Positions 1-8,839 of a stretch of DNA of 64,000 bases are shown piece by piece. Positions within the stretch are counted from its first letter, which is position 1. Each line of letters begins with the position of its first letter. The stretch covers positions 154,069 through 218,068 of the forward strand of contig NZ_SJSM01000007.1 of the NCBI RefSeq assembly GCF_004331685.1. The letters run 5' to 3'. Origin of the DNA: Pedobacter hiemivivus (GTDB taxonomy: Bacteria; Bacteroidota; Bacteroidia; Sphingobacteriales; Sphingobacteriaceae). Position numbers and translations under genes: made by a program. Under the pieces are notes generated by a model that saw nothing but the letters and a program-made list of their open reading frames with translations, made no database searches and was not told the DNA's origin.

Positions 1-492
1 TAAACCAACTTTAGGGTCGATTTCTTCTTTGAAGATCAAGTGTGGAGTGTGTTCAGCAACCTCTTCAATGTCCATTCCACCTTCGGTAGAGTACATGATG
101 ATGTTTCTTCCGGTTGAACGGTTTAACAACACACTAACATAAAATTCTTTGGTTTCTGAAGCTCCTGGATAGTAAACATCCTGTGCAACTAAAATTTTGT
201 TAACCTTCTTTCCTTCAGGACCGGTCTGTGGGGTTACCAATTGCATACCTAAAATAGCGGTAGCTCTTTCTCTAACCTCATCCAGGTTTTTGGCTAATTT
301 TACGCCTCCACCTTTACCGCGTCCACCAGCGTGGATTTGAGCTTTAATCACAACCCAGTCAGAATTGTAATCGGTTTTCATTTTTTTAGCAGCTTCTACA
401 GCCTGCTCTACCGTGTCGGCTACTACACCTTCTTGTACGGCTACTCCAAAACTTTTAAGTATTTCTTTACCTTGATATTCGTGGATATTCAT
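1..492 (-). CDS. sucC: Succinyl-CoA synthetase (ADP-forming) beta subunit, N-terminal part
   Basis: This gene runs off the left edge, so only the first 164 codons are present. The translation begins [17 protein letters not shown], the standard SucC start, and continues into an ATP-grasp domain with a glycine-rich stretch ([14 protein letters not shown]) near residues 53-66. SucC forms the nucleotide-binding half of the TCA-cycle enzyme that converts succinyl-CoA to succinate with substrate-level phosphorylation in the cytoplasm. The start at 492 is fixed by the match to the family N-terminus. A consensus promoter lies just upstream. sucD is not visible and may lie outside the window. Confidence 0.95.
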   Translation of the reverse strand, partial: MNIHEYQGKEILKSFGVAVQEGVVADTVEQAVEAAKKMKTDYNSDWVVIKAQIHAGGRGKGGGVKLAKNLDEVRERATAILGMQLVTPQTGPEGKKVNKILVAQDVYYPGASETKEFYVSVLLNRSTGRNIIMYSTEGGMDIEEVAEHTPHLIFKEEIDPKVGL

Positions 493-511
493 TATGCTGA
501 AAAAATTTGTT

Positions 512-543
512 CAAATCTACAACTTCAAAAGCTTTATAACAAA
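512..543 (-). promoter_or_regulatory. Predicted Bacteroidota promoter of sucC
   Basis: On the minus strand a -33 TTTG (543-540) is separated by 20 nt from a perfect -7 TAGATTTG (519-512), about 20 nt before the sucC start. The -33 element lies inside the last codons of the upstream ferritin-like gene, so sucC appears to have its own promoter. Confidence 0.7.
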
Positions 544-1289
544 TGACTGTAGGTATTTTCAGTGTTTATATTTTCAGTTTCAGGTTTAAGTTTTTTAATG
601 GTCTTTTTAAACTTGAGTTTCATCTTTAACCAATAATTGCTGAAATTGACCTGGCCTGCCTTAAATAACCTCTTGTGGGCAAACCAAACTACAAGGGTAG
701 TCGAAAAATAGAAAACCGTGTAAAAGTAATAGGAGATTGTTCTCATAAATAGGTTTTTATGATTGTACCGTAGACTTAGACGCTCAATCTGAAAAGTAAT
801 ATGTGCAGCTTCATCAATTAAGATGTCGGTGCATATCTGTTTAAGTAATCTACATTCTGTAGCATCTTTTAAGCATTGATAAAATATTTGTGCAGTACTT
901 TCTACAGTAATTACGGCAATCGTCCAGAATTCCATGTGTGTATTTAGGCCCCTCATTTTTCTAAATAAGCTGTCACCCCAATCTTTCTTAATCCGCTGTT
1001 CACCTATAAGATCGATATACTGGCCCAGGTTATTGCCATGTTTTTGCTCCTCCTTGATGAATAACCTTATGGCATCAGTATAATGAGGGTCATTAAGTTC
1101 TTTTGCATGCTTTGTTGCTGCATTTATCAGGTTGGTTCCTTCTGATGTCTCACCGAGTTGCCAGGCTTGTAAAGATGCTAAGATGTTGTTTTTCTCTATT
1201 CTTGTTAAAGTTGGACTTATACTCCAATCTATCCTTTGTTTTTTAAGATTTTGAGTAAAATAATTTATCCAGTACATGGAATTATGCAT
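534..1289 (-). CDS. Ferritin-like di-iron protein
   Basis: The 251-residue protein has the four-helix carboxylate-bridged di-iron signature. A glutamate lies near residues 47-50, E81xxH84 in EEQKHG, E130 in VEST, and E160xxH163 in DEAAH. This spacing matches the ferritin/rubrerythrin/AurF-like superfamily, so a metal-dependent oxidase or oxygenase role, or an iron-handling role, is possible. The sequence after about residue 185 is hydrophobic and then basic and may associate with the membrane. It shares its direction with the DUF4153-type gene upstream, with an 11-bp gap, so the two are probably co-transcribed. The substrate cannot be named from sequence. Confidence 0.65.
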   Translation of the reverse strand: MHNSMYWINYFTQNLKKQRIDWSISPTLTRIEKNNILASLQAWQLGETSEGTNLINAATKHAKELNDPHYTDAIRLFIKEEQKHGNNLGQYIDLIGEQRIKKDWGDSLFRKMRGLNTHMEFWTIAVITVESTAQIFYQCLKDATECRLLKQICTDILIDEAAHITFQIERLSLRYNHKNLFMRTISYYFYTVFYFSTTLVVWFAHKRLFKAGQVNFSNYWLKMKLKFKKTIKKLKPETENINTENTYSHLL

Positions 1290-1300
1290 AGCTCCAGGGT

Positions 1301-2875
1301 TTAAGGTTGTAACCGGTTTTTAATTAAGTATTGATGTGTTTGCCAATCGCGGTAGTTCCAGGAAAGCCAGGTCGTCTTCTGGTACCTTTCAGCGAAGTAA
1401 CCGATTCGGCGATCAAGTCGTCTTTGAAATTTGTCATTTTGTGTAAGCAATACAGCCTTTGGACTTTTTAGATCCGGGATCGAAGTAGCGTATAGGTTAG
1501 ACCTGTTTTTATCTAAAATTGGCAGTGTTTTATCTGATAATGAAAACAAGTAGTCAAGATCGATACCAGAAGAGCTTGTATGATTGATATTGTATTTTGC
1601 AATGAGTACATCCCAGTTTATAGTGCTAAAAACGAGTAACAAGGCAAACCATATGTGTCCATTGATCTTAAAGAGGTAGAAAAGTGTTTTTTGTTTGGCA
1701 ACTTTAATGTAGACTGTGGTTAGTCCAATTATACAAAGTATAGCAAATACCAATACACCAATTCTTTTATGCGTTAAACCTTGATATTCGATATAATAAC
1801 CATCACGGATAAATACGGAGATGATGAGGATGAAATTCTGGATCATCCAGGCGAAAGCCAGGACTTTTAAAGTTTTGCTTTTGCTGTAAAAATTTAGGTT
1901 TCCTCTAAAAAAATAAAGAATTACCGCCATTGCCATGATAATACTGAAAATTAACGCATTAGTTCCCTGATGTAAATCTGCAGAAAAGTTACCTGAAGGT
2001 TTATAACCGAGCCATAATGTGGTAATATCAATTAGGTTTACGGATAGCAATAAAAGATTTAAAGCTACAAATGAAATGATGCCCGTGATGTATTCAGTTT
2101 TAAGCGCTAGTTTTTTAGTTAACAAATTAGGGCTGAATATCTGAATCATTTCACGCCATATTGTATGACGATTGGGGTCTTTTCTGATCCTATCTAATTT
2201 TTCCGTGCATTTTGATTCGGCTTTTTCCAAATTATGATTGAAAAAAGTAAAGACTAAACCACCAGTTACTATCGCTCCAAGACAGAAGTGTAGAAAGCGA
2301 ACTAGCGTGATGTCTTTGAAAAAGAAACTAAAGATGTTACCTAGGAAGTTGGATATATTTAAGACGAAGGTATCCACGTAATGTGCAAAAACTTCATTTG
2401 CCACCATGTAAATAACGGTGAAAAACGTGACTATTATTATTGGAATGAAAACATATTTGGCAAATTTTAAAATCGGTTTCAGATTAAATTTACCAATACT
2501 AACTGTCGCTAAACTTTGAATAAAGTTAAATGGTAGCGTAATAAATTGCAAAGCGGTCGCAATAACGGCGGTAAATACAGTTCTGATTTGGGGGTAGTGG
2601 CTAAAACCGACGAACAAAATTAAGCTGATGTAATAAGTGACAATTGTCAAATCAGAATTGTTAATAACCACTAAAATTGCCGCTAACAGATGTGCGGTTG
2701 CATAGATCTTAAACTTGTAGCTTTTGGTAATATCCTTATTGAAATAGGTGATGGTAAGGATGTAGAGGCTATAAATTAAAAGATTCAATGCTAATCTTTC
2801 TGTCCAAAACAGATAGTTGAACAGTAATCCCCCAAAAAAGGTTGATAGGACTAAGAAGTTAGATTTATTTTTCAT
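1301..2875 (-). CDS. Polytopic membrane protein, DUF4153/DUF4173 family
   Basis: The 524-residue protein is almost entirely hydrophobic, with many predicted transmembrane segments from residue 10 to about 410. A soluble C-terminal tail ends in an aromatic-rich patch (TTWLSWNYRDWQTHQYL). It resembles the DUF4153/DUF4173 membrane family, for which I know no established biochemical activity. It lies 140 bp downstream of a winged-helix regulator and a small membrane protein on the same strand, and 11 bp upstream of the ferritin-like gene, which suggests one transcription unit. The family call is from memory of its style. Confidence 0.6.
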   Translation of the reverse strand: MKNKSNFLVLSTFFGGLLFNYLFWTERLALNLLIYSLYILTITYFNKDITKSYKFKIYATAHLLAAILVVINNSDLTIVTYYISLILFVGFSHYPQIRTVFTAVIATALQFITLPFNFIQSLATVSIGKFNLKPILKFAKYVFIPIIIVTFFTVIYMVANEVFAHYVDTFVLNISNFLGNIFSFFFKDITLVRFLHFCLGAIVTGGLVFTFFNHNLEKAESKCTEKLDRIRKDPNRHTIWREMIQIFSPNLLTKKLALKTEYITGIISFVALNLLLLSVNLIDITTLWLGYKPSGNFSADLHQGTNALIFSIIMAMAVILYFFRGNLNFYSKSKTLKVLAFAWMIQNFILIISVFIRDGYYIEYQGLTHKRIGVLVFAILCIIGLTTVYIKVAKQKTLFYLFKINGHIWFALLLVFSTINWDVLIAKYNINHTSSSGIDLDYLFSLSDKTLPILDKNRSNLYATSIPDLKSPKAVLLTQNDKFQRRLDRRIGYFAERYQKTTWLSWNYRDWQTHQYLIKNRLQP

Positions 2876-2904
2876 CAGAATATAATTTGATTTTTAATGG
2901 TTAT

Positions 2905-2961
2905 GAAGCTATCATGAGTAATATTTGTTGCTGTTTGCGAGAGTTTACTCATGATGGTTTC
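2905..2961. repeat. Long inverted repeat between regulator and membrane-protein gene
   Basis: Bases 2911-2921 are a perfect 11-bp inverted repeat of 2945-2955 (ATCATGAGTAA / TTACTCATGAT). The pairing extends to about 17 bp as RNA if G-U pairs are allowed (2905-2921 with 2945-2961), around a 23-nt loop. No T-run follows on the minus strand, so a simple terminator is unlikely. It may be an attenuator, a processing site, or two half-sites for the adjacent winged-helix protein. Confidence 0.5.
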
Positions 2962-3015
2962 ATTTTATTTAGTTATAGAAAGTGCTTTGTGTTTCAAAGT
3001 GTGAGTGTAAAAAAA

Positions 3016-3312
3016 TTAGATGCCCTTAATCATTTTCTCTAAAGCATCTAAATGCGCTTTAAATGCATGTCTGCCAAGCTCTGTAATGATATATGTTGTG
3101 TTTGTTTTTTTTCCTATAAATGATTTTTGAACTTTTAAGTATTCCGCCTGCTCCAAGGTGTTCAAATGGGAGGCAAGGTTGCCATCAGTTAGCTCCAGTA
3201 ATTGTTTTAGTTCATTAAAACTAATGCTGTCATTAACTATTAGTATCGACATTACGCCCAGTCTGATCCGGCTGTCGAATATCTTATTAAGCGCTTCTAT
3301 AGGGTTTTTCAT
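3016..3312 (-). CDS. Small winged-helix transcriptional regulator
   Basis: The 98-residue protein is a single winged helix-turn-helix domain of the MarR/ArsR-like 'transcriptional regulator' type. A recognition-helix region (LLELTDGNLASHLNTLEQAEYL, about residues 38-59) is followed by a wing with KSFIGKKTNTTYIITELGR. No ligand-binding or metal-binding cysteine motif is seen. Its start codon shares one base with the stop of the upstream membrane-protein gene (TAATG), so translation is probably coupled. Regulators with a membrane protein as operon partner are common in Bacteroidota. The targets are unknown but probably include this operon. Confidence 0.75.
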   Translation of the reverse strand: MKNPIEALNKIFDSRIRLGVMSILIVNDSISFNELKQLLELTDGNLASHLNTLEQAEYLKVQKSFIGKKTNTTYIITELGRHAFKAHLDALEKMIKGI

Positions 3313-3941
3313 TAATTCCCCCTTTCATATTTAAAATACATCAACATACCGTAAAAGATATGAAGAACACCAAAACCAATAGCCCAGAAATAAAGGCCAT
3401 AGCCGATATAAAACATAGCGATCAATCCAAGGATAATTTCACAGAAGCCTAAAAAACGAATATCCGTATAAGTGTATTTACTGGCGTTAATTAAGGCTAA
3501 TCCGTAAAAAACTAAGCAAGAAGGTGCAATTAATCCGTAGGTACCAGGGTGAACAAGAAGTAAGGCGATAATAAACAGGCCGCCCGAAACTAAGGGGATA
3601 GCCAAGTTTAGCAATAGATTTTTTGTGGTTCTGTCCCAAAATGGGAGTTTCTTTTTTCTGCTCTGTCTAAAGGTGAGTAATAAACCACCGATCAATGCAA
3701 CAAGTAAAACACCAAAGCCAATTTTAAGGAGGTTAAATTCCAGATCCAGTTCCGTATAACTATATTCATTAGTAGCGTTTATAAAATTCGCTATCTCCAG
3801 ATGGGCAAGATAAGCACCAACTAAGGCTGTAAAACCAGCAAAAACACCTGATAATCCGCTTAAAGAAATAAATCTGGACGAACGATCCATCAACTTTTTG
3901 ATATCGTTCAATGCACTGAGTTGTTCTTCCTGGTTGTTCAT
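3312..3941 (-). CDS. Membrane protein of unknown function, operon partner of winged-helix regulator
   Basis: The 209-residue protein has a short polar N-terminus with a coiled stretch (about residues 1-25) and then about five or six hydrophobic segments. Lysine/arginine-rich loops (RQSRKKK near 93-99) lie on the probable cytoplasmic side. I do not recognise a named family. It is the first gene of the minus-strand unit and overlaps the regulator by one base. It is divergent from lolD across a 120-bp region that must hold promoters for both. A role as a membrane partner or sensor for the regulator is inferred from position only. Confidence 0.6.
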   Translation of the reverse strand: MNNQEEQLSALNDIKKLMDRSSRFISLSGLSGVFAGFTALVGAYLAHLEIANFINATNEYSYTELDLEFNLLKIGFGVLLVALIGGLLLTFRQSRKKKLPFWDRTTKNLLLNLAIPLVSGGLFIIALLLVHPGTYGLIAPSCLVFYGLALINASKYTYTDIRFLGFCEIILGLIAMFYIGYGLYFWAIGFGVLHIFYGMLMYFKYERGN

Positions 3942-4021
3942 TTTAAAAGTACTTTGTAATTCAAAGTTAGTTTATATTGGTTATATTCCAAATAATATTT
4001 AAGATTATTTGTTCTGGCATA

Positions 4022-4056
4022 TTTGTTTAACCTTGCGTGATGTTTTTGTAAGTTTG
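4022..4056 (+). promoter_or_regulatory. Candidate promoter of lolD, near-leaderless
   Basis: A perfect -7 motif TAAGTTTG (4049-4056) sits only 5 nt before the lolD ATG at 4062. A TTTG at 4022-4025 could be the -33 element, but the 23-nt spacer is longer than usual. If used, the transcript would begin at or next to the start codon. Confidence 0.4.
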
Positions 4057-4061
4057 CATCT

Positions 4062-4712
4062 ATGCTAAAAGCCACAGGTATAAAAAAAGCTTACGGAAAC
4101 CTGCCTATATTAAAAGGTGTGGATTTTGAAGTGTCAAAAGGTGAGATTGTAAGTATTATAGGGGCCTCAGGAGCAGGTAAAAGCACGCTTTTACATATTC
4201 TTGGAACCTTAGATAAGCCTGATCATGGAGAAGTAGAGTTGAAAGGAACAACGGTGAGCAAGCTTTCGGGCGAGTTGCTTAGCGTTTTTCGGAATCGTAA
4301 TATAGGTTTCGTCTTCCAGTTTCACCACTTGTTACCAGAGTTTACGGCGCTTGAAAATATCTGTATTCCGGCTTTTATAGCCAAAACAGCAAAGAAACAA
4401 GCCGAGCACCGCGCTATGGAATTGCTTGAGCTGTTGGGATTAAAAGATAGGGCAGATCATAAGCCAAATCAAATGTCTGGGGGCGAGCAGCAACGTATTG
4501 CAGTCGCAAGAGCATTAATCAATAACCCTGCTATCATCCTTGCCGATGAGCCTTCCGGCAATTTAGATTCTGCAAATGCTAACGCTTTGCATGAGTTCTT
4601 TATCACCCTTCGTGATAATTTTCAACAAACATTTGTTATAGTAACGCACAATGAAGACCTGGCAAAAATAAGCGACAGGGTTGTGACCATGAAAGATGGC
4701 TTAATTATATGA
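4062..4712 (+). CDS. lolD: ABC transporter ATP-binding protein, LolD-like
   Basis: The 216-residue protein is a complete ABC ATPase. It has Walker [10 protein letters not shown] (34-42), a Q-loop in [11 protein letters not shown], signature MSGGEQQR near 140, Walker [14 protein letters not shown] near 158-170 and a switch histidine in VTHNE. The sequence around the Q-loop and after the Walker B motif fits the LolD/MacB group, which powers release of lipoproteins from the inner membrane for transport to the outer membrane. LolC/E-type permeases are not next to it. The next gene starts inside its stop codon (ATGA overlap), so it leads a three-gene operon. The LolD rather than MacB/FtsE assignment is moderately sure. 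Confidence 0.8.
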   Translation: MLKATGIKKAYGNLPILKGVDFEVSKGEIVSIIGASGAGKSTLLHILGTLDKPDHGEVELKGTTVSKLSGELLSVFRNRNIGFVFQFHHLLPEFTALENICIPAFIAKTAKKQAEHRAMELLELLGLKDRADHKPNQMSGGEQQRIAVARALINNPAIILADEPSGNLDSANANALHEFFITLRDNFQQTFVIVTHNEDLAKISDRVVTMKDGLII

Positions 4713-5032
4713 GGATATTAATCACAGGCGGGAAGTCGGCCCAAGCTTTAAAACAAGCTAAACAGTTTACTTCAGACACTATCATACTTGCCGATTATGG
4801 CGATATGCCAAGTTTTCCATCGGCAACTTATAAATTCCTTTCCCTTGGCGAACGGAATGACGACATCATTGCACATAACTTGTTAAATCATTGTTTAAAT
4901 GAAGGCGCAGATGCCATATTGGCCTTGAATGATTTTGAAATAGAAGAATTACTAAAGTCAAGCGTGTTGTTTAAGGAATTTAATATCGATATCCTGAAGC
5001 TAACTGATACAAACAAATCGACAGCATTATAA
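4709..5032 (+). CDS. Small protein resembling a pre-ATP-grasp/Rossmann domain
   Basis: The 107-residue protein begins with a beta strand and glycine loop ([14 protein letters not shown]) and alternates strands and helices like the N-terminal pre-ATP-grasp domain of carboxylate-amine ligases. It stops before any ATP-grasp core. It overlaps lolD by 4 bp and the next gene by 1 bp, so translation is coupled. It could be a stand-alone nucleotide-fold domain that works with the following HAD-like protein. The fold assignment is by eye and no function can be stated. Confidence 0.55.
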   Translation: MRILITGGKSAQALKQAKQFTSDTIILADYGDMPSFPSATYKFLSLGERNDDIIAHNLLNHCLNEGADAILALNDFEIEELLKSSVLFKEFNIDILKLTDTNKSTAL

Positions 5033-5640
5033 TGATTTTTGAAAAATACCTACAAGAAAAGGATTCCTTTTTCTTTGAATTAGACAATGTAATCTTCCCT
5101 GAGAAAGATTACTTCTTGCAAGTGTACTACCTCTTTGCTCAGTTTATGGAGTATGGAGAACAGCTTAATGCAGCAGATGTGCTTAAGTATATGCAGGAAA
5201 CTTATGAGAAAGCTGGTGCTGATGATATTTTTGCCAAAACGGCGGAGAAGTTCAATATACCCGAAAAATACAAGATTAATTTTGATATGCTGTTGCATAG
5301 CGCACGCCTGCCGCTTAAATTATTGATCTACAATGAAGTTCTGAATTTCTTGCAATCTATCGTTTTAGAACGCAAACAAATATTTCTATTGGTAAGTGGA
5401 AATCCGGCTACTCAACTCAATAAAATTAAACAAACTGAGTGGAATGGGCTTGAAAAATATCTTACTGTTTTTTTTACAGAAGAATTTGAACCTGAGCAGG
5501 ATGCACTGAAATTGATCATAGAAAAGCAGGAGTTAAAAAAAGAAAGGGTACTGTTAATCGGAAATTCCAAATTTGCAAAAAGTAGCGCTTTGAAGTATAA
5601 AATGGATTATTTGGATGTAAATGAACTATTTAAGGTTTAA
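5032..5640 (+). CDS. HAD-superfamily-like protein with altered catalytic motifs
   Basis: The 202-residue protein follows the layout of HAD hydrolases of the pyrimidine 5'-nucleotidase type. Motif I is FFELDNVIF (14-22), motif II is LLVSGN, and motif IV lies in VLLIGNSKFAKSSA near the C-terminus. The motif I nucleophile Asp is replaced by Glu (E16-L-D18), and motif IV reads GNSK where the family has an acidic GD pair. It is therefore probably inactive as a phosphatase and may bind a nucleotide or protein instead. It is the third gene of the lolD operon, sharing one base with the preceding stop. A link to lipoprotein export is only positional. Confidence 0.6.
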   Translation: MIFEKYLQEKDSFFFELDNVIFPEKDYFLQVYYLFAQFMEYGEQLNAADVLKYMQETYEKAGADDIFAKTAEKFNIPEKYKINFDMLLHSARLPLKLLIYNEVLNFLQSIVLERKQIFLLVSGNPATQLNKIKQTEWNGLEKYLTVFFTEEFEPEQDALKLIIEKQELKKERVLLIGNSKFAKSSALKYKMDYLDVNELFKV

Positions 5641-5682
5641 TTACGTTTGTAATAAGTCGTATATTTAACTAAAATATTTCAA

Positions 5683-7362
5683 ATGAAATCCATCATATGG
5701 TCGAGGAAACCAAATTTCCTCATAATGCTGCTTGTTATTGTGTCTTTCGCAGCATGTAGAAAATCTAAAGTAGAGCCAGAACAGGCTCCCGCTGTTGTAC
5801 CTCTAGTTCTTGGTCCAAATACTAAACAAACGCCTACAACAGATAGAACGTTCCTTACAAACGATTCATTGTTTCTGTATGCCCAGCAAATCTACTTCTG
5901 GAATGATGCATTGCCTTCTTATGATGCCTTTGATCCAAGAAGGTATAAAACATCGCCAGACATTAATGGGTATAATCAAGAGCTTTTTGACATTACCAGG
6001 TTTAAAATAAATCCATCAACAGGAAAACCTTACGAGTATAGTTCCACTAATCCGTCAAGTACAAAGTATTCCTATATAAATGATATTTTATCAAATAATC
6101 CACAGCCAATTAGCAGTACTCCAGGGGCCGAGGCTGCGGTAGATTTGGCAGGAAATGGAAATGATATTGGTATTCGTGCGGTTTTTTATTTAACAAGCAA
6201 TGTTGCTCCCAGGCCTTACTTATTATTTGTTACGGCAGTATACCCGGGCTCTCCGGCAGATAAAGCAGGCGTAAAACGCGGCTGGGTAATTAAAACGGTG
6301 AATGGCGCTTCAATAGGCGCTAGTTACGACAGTGAGGCTAGTAACGTTCTGGCATCGATGGATGCGTCATCAGTAACGCTTACTGGTAATAATTACGCGG
6401 ATAATGCGCCTTTTAATTTAGCATTAACTAAAGCATCCTATAAAAGTAGCCCTGTATATGCTTCAAAGGTGATCATTAAATCTGGAAGAAAAATAGGCTA
6501 CTTGTCTTATGCAAGATTTTCTGCATTGACTAATTTTGATACGCCAAGTGATCTGAGCTTAGACCCTGTTTTTGCTGATTTTGCCACACAAGGTGTTACA
6601 GACTTAATTATTGATCTAAGGTATAACGGTGGGGGATATATAGAATCGGCGACTTATCTTGCCAATTTAATTTCACCTCCAAGTTTATCAGGAAAGAAAA
6701 TGTATACCGAAATCTATAATTCTACCATGCAAAGTGGTAAGGCGACAATTCTGGCCAAACAACCATTGCTAGATGCTGCAGGAAAGATACGGTATAGGAA
6801 TGGTGTAATGTTAACCTATGCAGATCTCGATTATTCTTCAACAGCAGCGGTTAATAACACCTATTTTAATAAAAAAGGAAGTGTGAATGGCGTAAATAAT
6901 GTCGTGTTTATCGTTTCTGGAAGTACCGCATCAGCAAGTGAATTACTAATCAATTCGTTGAAGCCCTATCTTAATGTAAAGTTAGTAGGTACTACTACTT
7001 ACGGAAAGCCGGTAGGCTTTTTTCCAATTGTTCTTCAGAATAGGTATGAAGTGTTTATGTCTCTTTTTGAGACCCGAAACTCGAATAATGAAGGCGGCTA
7101 TTATAGCGGGATGGTTCCTGATGTGACAAGTACTAATGATACGCCTACTTATCCATTTGGCGATGAACGGGATAGTTACACGGCTTTGGCGCTTAATGTA
7201 CTTGTGCCAGGAGCGGCAACAGTAGCTTCTAATAAAACGAGCTCAGTGGACGCTAGAGGTGTGACTGTGCAAAGTGTACCATTTAACAGTGCAAATTTTA
7301 TACCCTTAGATCCAAATAGCGAATTTGTAGGGATGATTGAAACACGAAAAGGTTTAAAATAA
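5683..7362 (+). CDS. S41-family C-terminal-processing-type peptidase, lipoprotein
   Basis: The 559-residue protein has a lipoprotein signal peptide ending in FAAC25, so it is anchored in the outer or inner membrane on the periplasmic side or at the surface. A PDZ domain (about 155-260, with YPGSPADKAGVKRGW) precedes the S41 catalytic domain. The expected Ser is S417 in STASASELL and the Lys is K442 in YGKPVG, 25 residues apart as in the C-terminal processing protease D1P. The N-terminal 150 residues match the secreted Bacteroidota S41 variants. It starts 42 bp after the lolD operon, without a clear terminator. The substrate is unknown. Confidence 0.85.
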   Translation: MKSIIWSRKPNFLIMLLVIVSFAACRKSKVEPEQAPAVVPLVLGPNTKQTPTTDRTFLTNDSLFLYAQQIYFWNDALPSYDAFDPRRYKTSPDINGYNQELFDITRFKINPSTGKPYEYSSTNPSSTKYSYINDILSNNPQPISSTPGAEAAVDLAGNGNDIGIRAVFYLTSNVAPRPYLLFVTAVYPGSPADKAGVKRGWVIKTVNGASIGASYDSEASNVLASMDASSVTLTGNNYADNAPFNLALTKASYKSSPVYASKVIIKSGRKIGYLSYARFSALTNFDTPSDLSLDPVFADFATQGVTDLIIDLRYNGGGYIESATYLANLISPPSLSGKKMYTEIYNSTMQSGKATILAKQPLLDAAGKIRYRNGVMLTYADLDYSSTAAVNNTYFNKKGSVNGVNNVVFIVSGSTASASELLINSLKPYLNVKLVGTTTYGKPVGFFPIVLQNRYEVFMSLFETRNSNNEGGYYSGMVPDVTSTNDTPTYPFGDERDSYTALALNVLVPGAATVASNKTSSVDARGVTVQSVPFNSANFIPLDPNSEFVGMIETRKGLK

Positions 7363-7482
7363 TCTCTTCTGAAATATTATTGACACAATTGCATAAATCG
7401 CTTTGAAGTGTGATGTTTTTTTGTTTTATTGTATTTTAATAGATTAAAAGCACGTTTAGTTAAGATTTTAGCCAATATTATT

Positions 7483-7749
7483 ATGTTAGGGGAATTAATA
7501 GAGAAAGAAGCGATAGACATCAGCCAAATCATTCATGCTGATCAGAATCATACCGAAGAATTAAGAGATAAATTAAATGCTGCCCAACGATTGGGAAATG
7601 AGTTTAAATCTAAGGCAGACATTACATTCAATACCAAAGAAGGACCGAGGACTGTTTCAACAACAGTATGGTCGGTTACAGCAGACTATCTTCAATTGAA
7701 AAGCGGAATACATATTCCACTAAACAGTTTGTTGGATATAGAATTTTAA
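7483..7749 (+). CDS. Hypothetical 88-residue protein
   Basis: I chose the ATG at 7483 (MLGELIEKEAIDISQ) over a TTG-initiated extension at 7429, because the extra 18 residues are basic and unlike a conserved start. The protein has a helical first half rich in Glu/Lys and a beta-rich second half (TVSTTVWSVTADYLQL). There is no signal peptide or membrane segment, so it is probably cytoplasmic. I do not recognise a family with a known function. It ends 3 bp from the convergent M28 peptidase gene. Confidence 0.6.
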   Translation: MLGELIEKEAIDISQIIHADQNHTEELRDKLNAAQRLGNEFKSKADITFNTKEGPRTVSTTVWSVTADYLQLKSGIHIPLNSLLDIEF

Positions 7750-7752
7750 GTC

Positions 7753-8715
7753 TTATTGTTTTTTCATTTGCAGCTTTTCGCGAAATAGCTGTTGTATATC
7801 ACGTTCTTTATCGATGTTGTTAATGATCTCTAGAATAGAGTTGCTGGCATCGATAAAGAACGTTTTATTAATATTCTGATATTCATCACTTGCCTTGTGA
7901 TAATCTTTATGGTCTTCAACACCAAAATAAATAAAAGGAATATTCTTGTCATTAAAAGCCGAATGATCACTCTGGTTGGTCCAATCGTTATGCCCAAGTT
8001 TTGGGTCATCATGTCCAAATAACACCTTCAATTTAGGGTTGGTAGTATAGAAGTAATTTTTCAATGAGGGGTACTTAAAAGTGCCACAAGCATAAAGCTC
8101 TCCTTTATCGTTGTGACTGATCATGTCCATATTGATGTTCATGATAATTTTATCCAGTTTTACAGGTGGGTTAGCAACAAATGCTTTAGAACCTTGCAAG
8201 CCCATTTCCTCAGCATCAAAAGCAGCGAAAATTAAAGTATGATTGGGTTTGTGATCTTTATAATAAGCAGCAAACTTTAGCAACGCAGCAACACCTGAGG
8301 CGTTGTCGTCAGCTCCGTTGTAGATTTGGTTGTTGATGATTCCTATATGGTCATAATGCGCAGAAATGACAATCACCTGGTCACTTTTACCTTCAATATA
8401 ACCAATCATGTTTTTTCCATTAATAAGGCCTTTATTGCCATTTTTAAAAGAAAAAGGCTGTTCATAACCAGCTAGCTGAGGGAAGGGTGTTAGGCCTATT
8501 GACTTAAGTCTATCAGCGAGATAAACTCTTGCCATTTCAGCTCCCTTGGTATTCGTTTTACGCCCCTCATAACTGTCAGAAGATAGGATTTCCACATCTT
8601 TTAGCAATTGTTGGTCCATAGCAGTTGTGCCAGTGTTTTTTACTGTACCACAACTCAATAACAACCCTAAGGATATCAGTAGGTAAGTATTCATAGGAGT
8701 AAACTTCAGCATCAT
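7753..8715 (-). CDS. M28-family metallopeptidase, lipoprotein
   Basis: The 320-residue protein has a lipobox LLSC ending at C22 (C15 if the second Met at 8 is the start). All five M28 zinc-site features are visible: H120 in SAHYDH, D136 in GADDNASG, E169-E170 in DAEEMGL, D197 in NMDMIS, and a final His in DYHKASDE. This family includes aminopeptidases and glutaminyl cyclases. Here the AEE motif and the intact bimetal site support an exported aminopeptidase. It lies convergent to the small hypothetical gene and divergent from the aldo/keto reductase. Confidence 0.88.
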   Translation of the reverse strand: MMLKFTPMNTYLLISLGLLLSCGTVKNTGTTAMDQQLLKDVEILSSDSYEGRKTNTKGAEMARVYLADRLKSIGLTPFPQLAGYEQPFSFKNGNKGLINGKNMIGYIEGKSDQVIVISAHYDHIGIINNQIYNGADDNASGVAALLKFAAYYKDHKPNHTLIFAAFDAEEMGLQGSKAFVANPPVKLDKIIMNINMDMISHNDKGELYACGTFKYPSLKNYFYTTNPKLKVLFGHDDPKLGHNDWTNQSDHSAFNDKNIPFIYFGVEDHKDYHKASDEYQNINKTFFIDASNSILEIINNIDKERDIQQLFREKLQMKKQ

Positions 8716-8839
8716 ATAAAGGTAAATATAGTTACTGAGAAACAGGTCATCCTTTTTTTGTGAAAACTTAAACTCAACATTGCTGTTTTACATTAGTTCG
8801 TTTATAGGGGACGCATTATTGACCATAAAACAATTTAAA

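Noticed and set aside
331..546. 71-codon plus-strand frame at the left edge
   Set aside because: It is antisense to sucC and its promoter.
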